64,000 bases of DNA from Trichosphaerium sp. ATCC 40318. Its lineage: Eukaryota > Discosea > Flabellinia > Trichosidae. How positions within the stretch are numbered: the stretch's first letter is position 1; each line of letters starts with the position of its first letter. The position numbers and the translations under genes were made by a program. The stretch covers positions 992,001-1,056,000 of the forward strand of contig JALMLS010000577.1 of the NCBI GenBank assembly GCA_038496445.1. Direction: 5' to 3'. The notes under the pieces are model-generated. The model searched no databases. It had not been told where the DNA came from and saw only the letters and a list, made by a program, of their open reading frames with translations. Below are positions 21,498 to 33,459 of the stretch, piece by piece.

Positions 21498-22280
21498 ATG
21501 TTACGTTTCAGTTCGTGTGCTACTCGTAAAGCAGTTAGCTGCCGCGTAGTACGTGCTACTGTGACACCCAAAAGGCATTGTACAGCATATTGGAAAGATG
21601 CTTCAAGCTACCCAAAAGCCGCAAGTACGTCATCCGTTATACGTATAGTACTAATTATACGAAGCTTCCTACAAAAAACATTGTATTCTACAATACCACT
21701 ACACAAGCGACTATTTTCAAGCTAGGTAAGCGTGATTTCGCCATTTCATAATCATTTATCAAGAATAGGCGAAAATACCGCAAAGATCACATAGCACATG
21801 CTAAAAATTGCCCCCAAGCACGTATAGCGGGTGTTTGCACAGAAGTACGTTAATTGTACAATTTAATTTCAAAACAGCCAGTGACTATCCTTCTAACCAT
21901 TCATAGCACTCTAAAATGCTTAACGACAGCGCACACAGGGTACTAAAAATCTCAACAATAGAATCAGTTATTGCTCACTAAAAAAAACCGTTTAGACAGA
22001 TGATGCACCAACAGCTTGCTTCCTTTTTGAGACAGCAGACCGTACTATACCTGAAAACTTTGCAAAAGCAGACCCTTATGTTATTAACGGTTTGGTTACT
22101 TTTTGGGAAGTTAGAGAGGCTGATACATTTGTTGATTCCCGTCACGAGGAAGAACAACGTGCAGCAAAAGCTGCAGAGTCTGAAAAAATAGCTAAGGAAT
22201 TTCAGGAAGAAAAAAACAAGGAGAAAGAACAGCTTGATAAAGTAGCACAAACTCTAAACAGAATAAGTAACGCTCGTTAA
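21498..22280 (+). CDS. YCII-domain (YciI-like) protein
   Basis: The start MLRFSSCATRKAV is basic and Ser-rich and could be a mitochondrial presequence. Middle exons give RRKYRKDHIAHAKNCPQARI, and the last exon (from about 21991) gives ACFLFETADRTIPENFAKAD followed by PYVINGLVTFWEVRE. The FAKADPYV...GLV..WEVRE pattern is the end of the YCII fold, a small dimeric domain of uncertain catalytic role with a conserved His-Asp pair (HIAHAKN fits the His). A charged helical tail rich in Glu and Lys follows, ending NRISNAR. The exon around 21840-21960 is not resolved: no choice of splice sites joined both sides cleanly. Confidence 0.55.
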
Positions 22281-22595
22281 AAGAAAGAGGGTGCACGCTC
22301 AACTGTTAAGGTCATTGGCCTATGCCTTCAACAATAAAGGTTTCCCTATACAATAGCATGAGTGAAAAATAAACAAATTTTGACACGCACGTGACAAATG
22401 TAGTAATGTTCGCTTCCGAGGTGATGTAGCGCTTAAACCTTCAAAGCTTATTCTAGGGTCGTTCTAATGGATACCAAAACATATTCATTTTTGCACGAAC
22501 AGTTTCTGATTTTAGACAGAACCAATTTAGTTTGTACCTGACTTAACATAGTGATCATACGGTTTTTTTTTTGTTATTGCTCTGTAAATAGTACT

Positions 22596-24605
22596 ATGTC
22601 TAGCCACCTCGAAAGCGTACAGCGTATAACGTTCCAATGTGGAGAATTTGAATTCTCGCTGTCTGAAGATGCTCTAGAAGATCACCCTTCATCGCTGTTC
22701 GCTACAAAGCACAATTTCGACGCTGTGGCTAGCGGTGATAACCATTCTAGCGCTATTTTGGAATTGGAGGAAAACAGGTACGTAAATAGCCTAGGATTGT
22801 ACACAAATCTCTAAAATTGCTCTCTATGAATTACTCGAAAGCAATTGGGAAGAACGAGCTAATGAGCCACAGGTTTTCTCCATTTCTCATTGATATAGTA
22901 AGTGTAATCAATACAGGGAAGACTGCAGGCGTTATAAAAGATCCTATAGCGTTTTTACACTCTGCAGACTATTATGGCGTAGATGTGTACTGTGATAACA
23001 TGCGCTTGTCTTTTAGTATGTTATACGCGTTTAAGTCAATCTTTAATTAATTTTTCTTCAGAGGACAGATTAAAGTTCGAAAGTATAGAAGCAATGTTCT
23101 TAGATATACGAGAAATGTGGTCAGGCCTAATTGATATTCTTCGTCAGAGTGTATGAGCTGTACTATTTTTATTTTTAGAGTTTTTCTATCTATCTAGTTC
23201 GTGTATGTACCAACTTGTGGTACTTTTGTTTATCGAAAGGACATAATCATTTCGGCCATTTATGGTAATATGATTATCCAAAAAAAAAGCTCGATTCATC
23301 CATAAAAACACCAGAATTTCCATTTCTGATTTTGATTTTTACTTTAGGCCAAAACTGGGGAGATATACATAACTGTATGTTTTGTTGACGATCCTTCTGA
23401 GAGATACAGTGATGAACCACATCGTACTTATGTATACCTATCAAGGTACGACTAGTATTTCAAAGACTTTTTTGGCTTCATTTCAAACATGAACTGTTCC
23501 TTCCCGTAATTCGCACCCTTCATATAACAAAGAAAAAAACATTAATTTGATAAATGTTACATATGTATGAGGTGTGAAGATTCCATTGTATTTATTAGTG
23601 AGGCAAAGCAATTTGCTAACAACAAATCTCTTTTTTTTATTATTGTCTATGTTTGCTACTGGCTTAACTATTGCATTAGTGAACGATATGATTTCTTACA
23701 TTCAAAGTTTGGACGAGCTGCTTGCAAGAGTTATCTAGCTACACATGAATTGGCATGTACTTTACTAGCTAAACTTAAGTGTAGACTACTTTTTAACTGG
23801 TAACTAGGGTATTACTTTCACAAAAAAGAGCAAATGTACACCAAATCTACATTTAAAAATTGCATGGAGTAAATCTAAAGGAACAAGTGAACAACAAATA
23901 GAGGCAATTAATGGCCGATTTTGGGAATTTAAAAGTAAAGGTATTACAGTGAACACGTTTTGGTTTTTTTTTTATCACGTGCGTGAATAACAATTTAATT
24001 TTTTTTTTGTAAAGCCCAGGAGTTATGGGCGTTAGCAGTACATGCGATGTGGACAGTAGTATTACCTAATATACAGAAACGTGTATCAGAACAATTACTT
24101 AAAAAAGCAAAGTGTGGAAATGATGAGTTTACTATATTTGTTACATCTAGGTATAAACATGAGATACAAGACTTACCTATTTGTGATTGTATAATATGCG
24201 GGTACTTAAAAATCAATCAATTCTGGCTTGGTGTTCATTTTCAAAGTTACACAATGCACAATCCCTTTGGTGAAAAAAGTGAATGTTTTTTTCCTTATTT
24301 GAAACTGTTTTCTAATACGTCTTCTCTTAGTGATGGTACTACATCCAATATGTTTGGTGATGATGCTGGTTGTGATTATGCAGTAGAGATATTCACAATG
24401 TGGTTAACAACTTCGTTTGAAGTGGTAGGACAACAATAAACTCTTTTGTATTTACTAACAGAATATTTTATAGGTTGTTGCAGTAGACAAAATTGAAAAA
24501 CAATCTTGTTTCGGAACAGGTAAATTTGATACTCTCATGTTTACATTGTATATACCCATGTGTTCACAAGAGGAAATGGAAGAGTTAGTACCCCTGTATC
24601 AGTAA
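22596..24605 (+). CDS. BTB/T1-like domain protein
   Basis: The N-terminal exon reads ITFQCGEFEFSLSEDALEDH followed by PSSLFATKHNFDA, and the next GVIKDPIAFLHSADYYGVDV; this resembles the T1/BTB fold of KCTD proteins (strand, helix, then a D-P-x-x-F segment). A first possible stop at 23154-23156 can be avoided by an intron with donor GTATGA at 23151 and acceptor TTTAG before 23348, which joins ILRQS to AKTGEIYITVCFVDDPSERY in frame. Later exons give GITFTKKSKCTPNLHLKIAW and a long exon with MWTVVLPNIQKRVSEQLLKK and FWLGVHFQSYTMHNPFGE, ending EELVPLYQ. KCTD-type proteins often link substrates to cullin-3 ligases. The C-terminal part is unidentified. It could be two genes if the 23151 intron is wrong. 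Confidence 0.5.
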
Positions 24606-24817
24606 AATAGAGTGTAAAATAAAACAAAAAAAAACTCGATTATCTTAGCTATGTTTTTTTAAATGTGCACTGTTGTCCTGCATGGTCGTACAATTCTGTG
24701 TCCCGTGGCCTTGATGTCATGATACACAACCTCTCGTTAAGAACATCGTGTCAGTTTCTAAGCAATCGGCAAAGGGAGCCTGATTCCTGACTGCCGTTAA
24801 GCCTGTATTCAGAAGAA

Positions 24818-25107
24818 CTACATTGCCAAACCTAAAAAAACGTGGCTCCTACAGTTATTTCTACTTTGGGAGTTACCAAGTAACCCAACACGTGGTGAAC
24901 AAGAAGTAGTTATTTCGCCAGTTATTTTTCGCTCTGGAAGCACTTTATTTGTTGTAGTATCCATTGGAGCACTTTGTAAGAGAAAAAAAAAAGATGAAAT
25001 AACTAGTTGACTAACTTGACTGAAACGGATAATACATACTATTGGTACAACGCCACACGAACTGAATAACAAAGAAGTGACGCAACGGGTCTATTAACTA
25101 TAAACAT
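24818..25107 (-). CDS. Small hypothetical protein, two exons
   Basis: MFIVNRPVASLLCYSVRVAF joins, by an intron beginning GTACCA, to PMDTTTNKVLPERKITGEIT, and the frame ends HVFLGLAM. The product would be about 70 residues with a basic, hydrophobic N-terminus that could target mitochondria. No family is recognised. Support is limited to the clean splice and complete frame. Confidence 0.3.
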
Positions 25108-25219
25108 GGTTTAATATACGTTAAATCATTTATTTACACAGTCCTTGAAGTTGACACGAGGAGTGAACCCGGTATTGAGCATTTGCTGGCTTTAGTTGCC
25201 GTTTGTTCTAAAAATACTG

Positions 25220-25540
25220 TCATTGTTGCCATAGAGAAACTACAAGGGCTCCAACTTCGTTTTCAACATCGCGTGGACATCCCCAAGTGTATCCGCGCGT
25301 GAATGAGTTTGTAGGTATCGCAAACCCTGTTGGCTGGTTTTCTTTTTCATAAGCCCATACTTCAGCTACGACACTACCCATGCCGTTTTTAACCTTATAT
25401 ATAGTTGTTGGCTCTGCTACCTTAGCCATACAACCATCAGTAGTGATTTTGCGTATTTTCTTCTTCAATTGCTGTAATTCATCGCTGCTTGCAAGTGTCT
25501 TCGTTGTTTCTCCAACAGTTATACTGTATGATCCACCCAT
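25220..25540 (-). CDS. Hypothetical 106-residue protein, single exon
   Basis: The complete frame starts MGGSYSITVGETTKTLASSD and ends EVGALVVSLWQQ. Composition is protein-like: a helical DELQQLKKKIRKI segment, then VAEVWAYEKENQPTGF and a FTRGYTWGCPRDVENEVG end. There are no transmembrane segments and no motif I can name. Its upstream side faces the phosphatase gene about 390 bases away, so a shared promoter is possible. Confidence 0.45.
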   Translation of the reverse strand: MGGSYSITVGETTKTLASSDELQQLKKKIRKITTDGCMAKVAEPTTIYKVKNGMGSVVAEVWAYEKENQPTGFAIPTNSFTRGYTWGCPRDVENEVGALVVSLWQQ

Positions 25541-25929
25541 GTCTTGTGTTTTTATACTCTGGGTTTAAGTACATACATTGTAGTAAATGATTTCAATGAA
25601 ATGGACAACAAAAAACCGAAAAAGTAGTATGTGTCTTTGATCAATTGGCAAATTGCAATATTTTATGTGTAGTTACGATACCATTTTTCACGTTTACAAT
25701 AATGTTGAAAACGATTTGTGTTTGCGCTAAGCCTGATTTTCGGGGTGGTTTGCGAGCATTGGTGCCCCTTTGTGCAACTCTGTAAGGTTTGCATTGGTGT
25801 ATCCCTATGGTGTACTTTACGTGAGGGTAGAGCAGAAAGGCACGTGTGCTATTTTTCACGTTGGGAAAGTCGGAACATTTCACTCATTATTGTTTGAGTC
25901 ACAAAAAGTAAGTTGCTTCTATAAGCGTA

Positions 25930-26772
25930 ATGGCGGATACCAATATATGGAAAGGCTTCTTTGATCCAGTGCAGTTTGATGCCAATGAAGTATGGCCTAA
26001 CTTGTGGCTTGGGAGCGAAATGGCTGCAGAAGATGTTGAAGGTTTAAAAAAGCGCCAAATTACATCTATGTTGAGCGTTGGGCCCTTTGTTGAGGCAGCA
26101 AAGGTGAATTTCAGTTGAAATCTGTGAAACCCGTTTAAATGAGCATAGAAATTAAGAAAATCGCATAAAAAGATAACGGTGATGAATATAAACGTTGAGG
26201 ATACAAGTGCCGCTAATCTACTCTCAGTGTTCCCTGAAGCTATAACTTACATCACAAACCGCATCAAGAGAGGTCCGATACTCGTTCACTGGTACCTAAA
26301 GGAAGAATACGCGTAAGTAACCGAAAGTCCATGCTTACGTTTAAAACAGCGCTGCAGGAATATCAAGATCAACTACAATAGTATTGGGTACGAAAGAACA
26401 GTCATAGCTAGCTCTACAGTCTATAAATTCCAAAATAACGTTTTTTTTAAGCATACTTGTTGTTCAGTTTTCGCTCTCATTTTGGAACCTACGACGAAGT
26501 ATGTATAGCATGGTTACCTTTTGCGTTAACTGGCCTCCATTTGAGGTTAACAGTATTGTGTTTAGGCACTAGAACATGTGCGCAAAGCTCGGAAGTTTGC
26601 TTCACCAAATTTTGGATTTAAAGTGCAACTTGAGGCTTTCATAGCCTCTGGTATAACAAATCTTTCAGATAAAGAAGCATTAGAAGAATTGTTTAAGAAG
26701 AAGAGTAAATACTCATTGAAAAAAGGGCCAAAGCCGGATGTAACATACATTGGTATGTCAATTTTCTCATAA
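25930..26772 (+). CDS. Dual-specificity protein phosphatase
   Basis: Four exons from MADTNIWKGFFDPVQFDANE. The DSP core reads VWPNLWLGSEMAAEDVEGLK, ITSMLSVG, then ANLLSVFPEAITYITNRI, RGPILVHC and AAGISRSTTIVLAYLLF, followed by ALEHVRKARKFASPNFGF. The active site HCxxGxxR is complete, but its Cys codon is split: TG at 26290-26291 and C at 26350, with an intron of 58 bases (GTACCT...ACAG) between them. The general-acid Asp probably lies in NVEDTSAANLL. The C-terminal tail (SDKEALEELFKKKSKYSLKK) is basic and helical. The enzyme would dephosphorylate Ser/Thr/Tyr phosphoproteins; its substrate is unknown. All four exons join in frame, which makes this model firm. Confidence 0.85.
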
Positions 26773-27583
26773 TTTTCTGGTCGCCATTTTAGTGAATCAC
26801 CAAATCAACAAAACAAGACCATCTTTATTCTATAGTGCCTCACTTCTGTTGTCAGTCAACAACAGAAAGCAGGTAGTATTCAAATTTAAGTTTACCATCT
26901 ATAAATTATGCCATCAATATACCATAATAAGACTAATAGGCACTAGGTGATAAGAAAGAAATTTTAAAGTAACAACAATGACATAAATGTCAGAGGTGAG
27001 TGTTCTATACTACTTCCTAGCACTTGATTCACAAGGTTTTTAGGTAGAAAACGTGTGTGCATTGCCGTGTTTGTTCTCCGTCATGGAAGTCTCTTCATAA
27101 GCTGGTGAATTCATTTATGACATGAAACTCTTCAAAAAACGTTTGCAACCACTTATGTTGTTTGCTTACAAGTTGATAAATGCAATACCCTGGATTTAGC
27201 ATAGTGCTTAAGTGTAGTTCAATAAAAAAAATCAATAAAAAGTTAAAGATGTAGTAGGTGTTATTGTAGTACAACCAAAGTAGCCTTCACAAACAGATAA
27301 TATATCAAAATTGGTACAGTTCAAATCATTCATATTCTCTACTTTTTTCCCACAAATAGACGCCTTGTGTTTTATTTCATTTGCAAAGGATTTGATGCAT
27401 AGAACTGTAATGTGAAAACAAGCGAATTGTAGCTCTCTATTTGCTGAAAAAGGTTTTGATAATAAAGACAGAAACTATGCGCCTAACGTAGAAAGTATTA
27501 TGTAGAACACAGAGTGAGATTTTTCGAAAAATGAAAAAAAACCCCAAAAAATGTAAGAGTTTGAAAAAGCAACGTGTTTGGTT
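26773..27583. other. Intergenic, no supported gene
   Basis: No recognisable exon on either strand. I looked here on the minus strand for the missing C-terminal exons of the aminopeptidase and did not find M1-like sequence. Confidence 0.4.
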
Positions 27584-30500
27584 TTATTTAGATGACCACA
27601 GGCTTGCAAGTGAAAATTTTTCTTCTCTGTACTTGATCATATAAGTCTTATGTTCTACTGACCCATAAGCAGTTATAACACTATCTAATTGATTATCAAA
27701 AAATACTTTAAGCTCTCCTTTTTCAATTGCATTTACAACACATTTTGTTGCTTCTCCTAGGAGTTTTGTACTTCCACAGGATATCAATGCTTTGAGTATG
27801 CGACTATTACATAGCATTAGAATTATATTTTTAAAAAGGGGTTAACGTAAAGACCAAACAGGGCAAAGTGTGCTTTTGCATTGAATTTCCTGAAAAAAAA
27901 AAGTTCTAAATATTTCCTTACGATTGCGCGATCTTTAGTGATGCTTTTTTACAATCAAACCAACCCATGTGGTCCATAATAGGTGTTGTTAGTGCCTCAA
28001 GATCTGCTACTGAAAACAAAGAGTCTGCCTCTTCTAGGATAGGGATCATAGCGTTCCAGTAGTATTCGTCCTAAATAAAAAAGTTTAGTACAAACATATA
28101 CAGTTTAATTAAGTAGTTGCGTACCGTGCTGTCTTTGAAGCAACGAGCAAGTGGTAACAACAATTTTTTATCATTAAAGTAAGCAGCCTTAAGTAAAGTT
28201 AAAAAAATGAGCGCTTAGGTAGAGAACTATTAAAGTTTGATTAAAAACCTGGAACAAATTTTTTTACAGATTATGTGTTAGACGTACATCCATAAGTATA
28301 CCTAATGCATCTTCTTCTGGCATTTGCCCCTTTACAATAGCTTTAGTATACTGGTCCATTATTTCAGGTGCATATTCTGATCTGTAAAGGCAAACAAGCT
28401 GTTAACAACAAAAAACCGTTCATTGTTTCATTGAACGAAGAAGAAAGTACTTGCCTGAAAAATCCAACATGTTTCCAGTTGAACTTGACCATGTCTCCTG
28501 GGTTATGTTCGACAACAAGGGTATTAACTTTTTTATCTAATAGAACTTTATGAATATTTTCGCCTACTTTATACACGAGCGGAATACACCACAATGTATC
28601 AGAGTCTAGTTTCTGTAAAAAAATTAGATAAAAGGATTTCACAACATGTTGTTGTTTTGAAAACTGCTTTAAAATATACCCCAGCAACACTTTGTGTTAT
28701 AGTGTAAGTATTTTGACCTGGTTTTACTTCGGATATGTCATAAGACAAAGAAGGATGACCTAGAAAGAGTAAATAAATACAAGACAATGAATGGCCAAAA
28801 GGAAAAAAGTAAGAAAGCAAAAGGTACCAGGTTTGTTTATCCAATTATCCATCATTGAAGAAACATCTTCGCCACAAGTTTCACTGATTATACTCCACAG
28901 ATCCTTTAACAAAATAAGGACCAAAGTTTAACTACGAAAAGAAACATTGACATGTATGAGTCAGTAGTACCTCAAGAGCAACACTCTTCCATTGATATTT
29001 GTTAACATATGCGCGCATTGCTTTCCATAAAGTATCTGAACCAATATATTCTATCAACATACGCAAGCAAGATGCACCTTTACCATAACTACAAAAAAGA
29101 GGTAAATAAGGTGACAGACGAGAAAAGATATCTCAAAAAAAGGAATTGTTCATTGAAAAAACTTGAAGTACAGCTCGAACTCACGTGATTATATCAAAGA
29201 TACTATGAACATCTCTGGCCTGTGGAACATCTTGTTGAACTGGATGGGTAGTTTTCGATTCATCCGCTGATAGAGCTCTATTTAGAAATCAGTTGTTAGT
29301 ATGAAGAACACAATGGTGTTTTTGAGGAGGTTAGCTAACCTTCCGAATACAGTCAACATAAAGTTCCGCCAATGCTTCCACTCTTTTGGACAATGTTCTT
29401 CAACTAAGTAGAATTCCATGTATCGTACAAAACCTTCTTTGAGCCATAAATAATTCCACCAACGGATTGATACAAGGTCACCAAACCAAGAATGCCCAAC
29501 CTGTTGAAAAATGAGAATGCCAATAATTTCAAGTAATATTCTTGGGCGTTCTTCGTACCTCATGACCAACTAAACGAGCTATGCGCTTAACTATTCTAGG
29601 CGATGTGCTTTCATCAACAAGGAAATAATCCTAGATTAGGTTAGGAAAGTTACAAGAAGGAAAACACCTCTAACACGAAATTATGTACCTGGTGAAAACT
29701 CATACATCCAAAGTTTTCCATACCGAGTGAACCAAAGTCTTTAACGCCAACAATATCTAGTTTTGGTAGTGGATACCCACATTCTAGTTTGCTACAATAA
29801 AAATGCAAGGTCTAAGAACAAACAGTGTTAGTCATCGCAACGCAGAAAAAAAAAGGAAAAAAAAACTTTAACAAATACCTTTATGGAAAGATCCATCATG
29901 TATCGACCTGAAGAAAATGTCAACTACACACTTGGTATTCTTGTACCTTTTTCTGTTTCTCCTGGAGGTGTGAACATACGCAAACGAACCACAGTAGGTT
30001 CTTTCTCGTTTTTGGAGCTAGAGATAGTGAAGGAGCATGTGAGCGCTTATGTTTTATAAAAAAAAATAAGAGTTGTTCGAAACCCATCGAATAAATAGTC
30101 TAACTGAGTAGGTAGTGTAGTAGGATACTTATAAGGTAGTGTGGTAGATTCTTCCAAAGCATCATACATACCCACAATGAATGTAAAGAGGTATGGACTC
30201 ATTGGTGGTGAAGTTTCAAAAGTTACTTTTTTTTTAGCTTCTTTAGAGATGCCCTGAAAGAATCCAACGTGGTCTTCAGGACCAACAGGTGAACTGCTGC
30301 TTTCATCCATGTTTGATATTGCCAATAGGGGTTCTGGTACAATAACAGAGATCTTGAAAAAGAATTGTGGTGAGACACAAGGCAAAAACAAAAATAAAGA
30401 GTTCAAGGAACGAAAAGAAAAACTTGTGTTTGCTGTTTGTATTGAGCGTACATTGAAAGTACATCGTAAAGCTGGTTCATCAAAGCAAGGGTATGCTGTA

Positions 30501-31041
30501 CGGGCGTAACAAGGTTCAAAATCTGTTGCGAAACCACGTTTTGTCTTGCCTTCTGCGTCCAAGTACTTCATGGAGTATACACCTGTAGTTGATTGTAAGA
30601 GCTACAACGAAGAAGATTTGAGGATTTTTTGGGTATTTCGTACCTGACGTTTTGGTTTGGTTCACTGGCGCTTCAAAGTTGATTACAAGCGTGGCTGGGC
30701 CCACTGGTAAAGTTTTGTTGAATTTGAAGGTAACCGTTTCATAGTGATCGTCATAGCTTGTTTCTTCTGACACTAGCTTCTCACTAGCCTAAACTGGTCT
30801 TGGTGGTTTTTTCAGTTAAAAAACGTACTGCCTGCAGATGAGTGCTTTTAATGGTTAACCCAAGCGCGTGTACGGCAATTGTGTTGTCAACTCCCTTCAA
30901 AATATCAACTGTAACTGTGCTTACACCTGCCACTTTATCTACTCCTGTTTCCATCTCAAACAAGAGCGCATAGTGCTTTGGTATGATAAATTTACTCAAG
31001 GCAGGAGTATAAAGCCCAGGTAGTGCGTATGATTCAGCCAT
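27584..31041 (-). CDS. M1-family metallo-aminopeptidase, apparently short at the C-terminus
   Basis: About fifteen exons from [20 protein letters not shown] to a stop at 27584. The substrate-recognition motif is [13 protein letters not shown] (the GAMEN equivalent). The zinc site is [17 protein letters not shown] with the third ligand in LWLKEGF. HE and VGH are on different exons, divided by the intron 29501-29558, and join exactly. All zinc ligands are therefore present and the enzyme should be active on N-terminal residues of peptides. The ERAP1-like C-terminal helices are recognisable ([39 protein letters not shown]). The reading frame ends shortly after, so about 200 residues usual in the family are missing or lie in exons I cannot see. 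An upstream in-frame Met at 31179 would add a basic leader, possibly mitochondrial. Confidence 0.85.
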
Positions 31042-31260
31042 TGTTTTGACGATTCTATAAATGCACTTTGAATGCTGTTGAACGCTACTAAGCGGGGCGG
31101 CTTGTGTACAAACGGTTTTTTTTAAGCAATGCCTTGTAAACACGCCAACGCCACCATCATGGCGATTTAATGCGTCCATGTGTCAAAATGACACCGTGGA
31201 GCGTAACTAAAGTTTCACTGTTCGACAGAATATTCTTCCTAAGTCCATTATCGGTTTACA
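31042..31260. promoter_or_regulatory. Short divergent promoter region
   Basis: About 220 bases separate the start codons of the aminopeptidase (minus) and the carboxypeptidase (plus), so the two peptidase genes probably share a bidirectional promoter. This is positional inference; I see no specific element. Confidence 0.4.
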
Positions 31261-33220
31261 ATGCATTTGATAACAGCATTAGCCGCTCTAGTATTTGTTG
31301 TACTCGTTGCCGCTCAAGGAAAAGGCACTGGCTATGTTAGTACTAGTTTACGTAAATTGCCTACGTTTAGCTAATTTCTTCTTCTTAGGGTCCAGAGAAA
31401 GTAAAACAAGAGGTTGGGTACGAATCCGTAATTACTTGCGAAATTTTTTGCTAATGACGAAACAGTTACATTACCGTAAATGGCACAAGAGGCGGTACGG
31501 TGATAAAATACACGCAATTTTACTTACATCAGTTTAGACGAAGGCGTACACATGTGGTACTGGTTCTTTGAGTCCCGTTCTAATCCATCCACTGACCCAC
31601 TCCTCTTGTGGATGACTGGTACGTGTTTTAATCCGTTTCGAACGAATACGTTTTTTTCTTCAAGATGCGCTAACGTATTTCTTAGGTGGCCCAGGTTGTT
31701 CATCACTCGTTGCTCTATTCTATGAGAATGGTCCTTACCACATAGATAAAAACTTGTCTCTCAGTTTGAACCCAAACAGCTGGAATGAGGTTGCTAATGT
31801 AATTTGGATAGATCAACCAGTAGGCACAGGGTACTTTAAACGTTTCTAAGTGAAAAAAACTTGAACAGAAAAACTGCACAAACCGCTTCTTATTTGCTCT
31901 GCAATTCGACTCAGCTAATTGTTTTCTAGATTCTCATATGCTGATCATACAGATGACATGATCACTAATGAGAAAGAAATGGCAGAAGACATGTATGAGT
32001 TCTTACAAAAGTTTTTGACCCAAAACCCAAAATACCGTCCTTCAGATTTCTATATCTTTGGTGAATCATACGCCGGACACTACGTACCTGCATTGTCTGC
32101 ACGTGTTGTTGATGGTAATAATGCTGGTGGTAACCCAAAGATTAATTTGGTTGGCTCTGCTATCGGTAATGGCTGGGTAGACCCTTTGGAGCAATATGGT
32201 AAGCTAAATTTTGATATGAGGCTTTTTTTGCTAAAACTCTTACTTGCCTAGGCGCTTACGCTGACTTTTTGCACTCTAAAAAACTTTTGGACGTTGTATC
32301 ACAAGGTGTTTACAATAACGTACTCTATCCTACTTGTGAGGGTCTTATAGACTCTGGTGTATGGCCAGCTGCTTTCTTAGAGTGTTCTCTTGGCATGACA
32401 GCTGCTTTGAGTGGTGCGTTTTTCGAACTTGTACAACAAGTTTTGTCTAATAGAAATGTTGTAGATGCTGAAGCACAGAATGGTCGTACTATTAACGTAT
32501 ACGATGTTCGTATTCCTTGTGAAGTTGAACCACTTTGCTATGACTTTTCACTAGCCGACAAACTCTTGGCTGTACGACTTCGTTTTTTTCATCAATTCTT
32601 GACAAAAACCTCAAATTTCCTGTGTTAACGCTCGTTTTATAGAGCGCCGATGTAAAAAAAGCATTGGGTGTAGATCCTAGCCGTGGATGGGTTGATTGCG
32701 CAACTGAGGTATTTATCAGTGATATTACAACTTCATAACTCTTCTTACTTTGTTTCTTAGGTCCACACTTTGTTGATTGGTGATTGGGTACAAAGTTTCC
32801 GTGATGACGTACCAAAACTATTACAAAACGGTGTCCGTGTTCTTGTATACAGGTACTACAAAAACTCTTCATTCTTTGTTTAATAAGTGCTAGTGGTATG
32901 GAAGACTTTGTATGTAATTATATGGGTGGTGAACGTTGGTTGAACTCCATGAAATGGTCTGGCCAAGATCAATTCCTTGATGAGGAAATGCAACCGTGGA
33001 TTGTCAATGCTACAGATGCTGGTTTTAAGAAATCAGTAAAAGGTCTCACATGGCTCACTGTTGCAAATGCTGGCCGTATGTTTCACTTGTTGACAATTTT
33101 TTATTTTTATTGTTTTTCACTTACATTGAATACTGATTTGTATTATTAGATATGGTACCAATGAACCAACCAGAGAATGCTTTGGAAATGGTCAAACAAT
33201 TCTTCTCCGGAAAATTGTAG
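31261..33220 (+). CDS. Serine carboxypeptidase (S10, carboxypeptidase Y type)
   Basis: Ten or so exons. The first encodes a signal peptide ([20 protein letters not shown]), so the protein enters the secretory pathway and is probably lysosomal/vacuolar or secreted. The S10 landmarks are in order: [42 protein letters not shown], the nucleophile in [13 protein letters not shown]-like sequence ([16 protein letters not shown]), the Asp in [14 protein letters not shown] and the His in NAGHMVPMNQP. The His codon is split by the last intron (C then AT). All three catalytic residues are present and the length is normal. It removes C-terminal residues from peptides and pairs functionally with the adjacent aminopeptidase in peptide turnover. 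Confidence 0.92.
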
Positions 33221-33459
33221 AGTTGGCTGCTGTTGAGGAAGCCTTTTGATAATAAATCAAAGATATCACAAAATTGGACAAAAACAATAAAACTGTTTAT
33301 TCGATTCGATTTTTTTATATTGTTTTATTTTACATTGTATGAATCGTTTATGTGTTGTTGATGTTATAATTGGAAATATTTTTGCCTAGGAGGGTGCGGA
33401 TGAAAGATCATGAGACTTCGTAGTATCACGTGTTTTAGGTGCGATTGTTTTGTTCGTTA

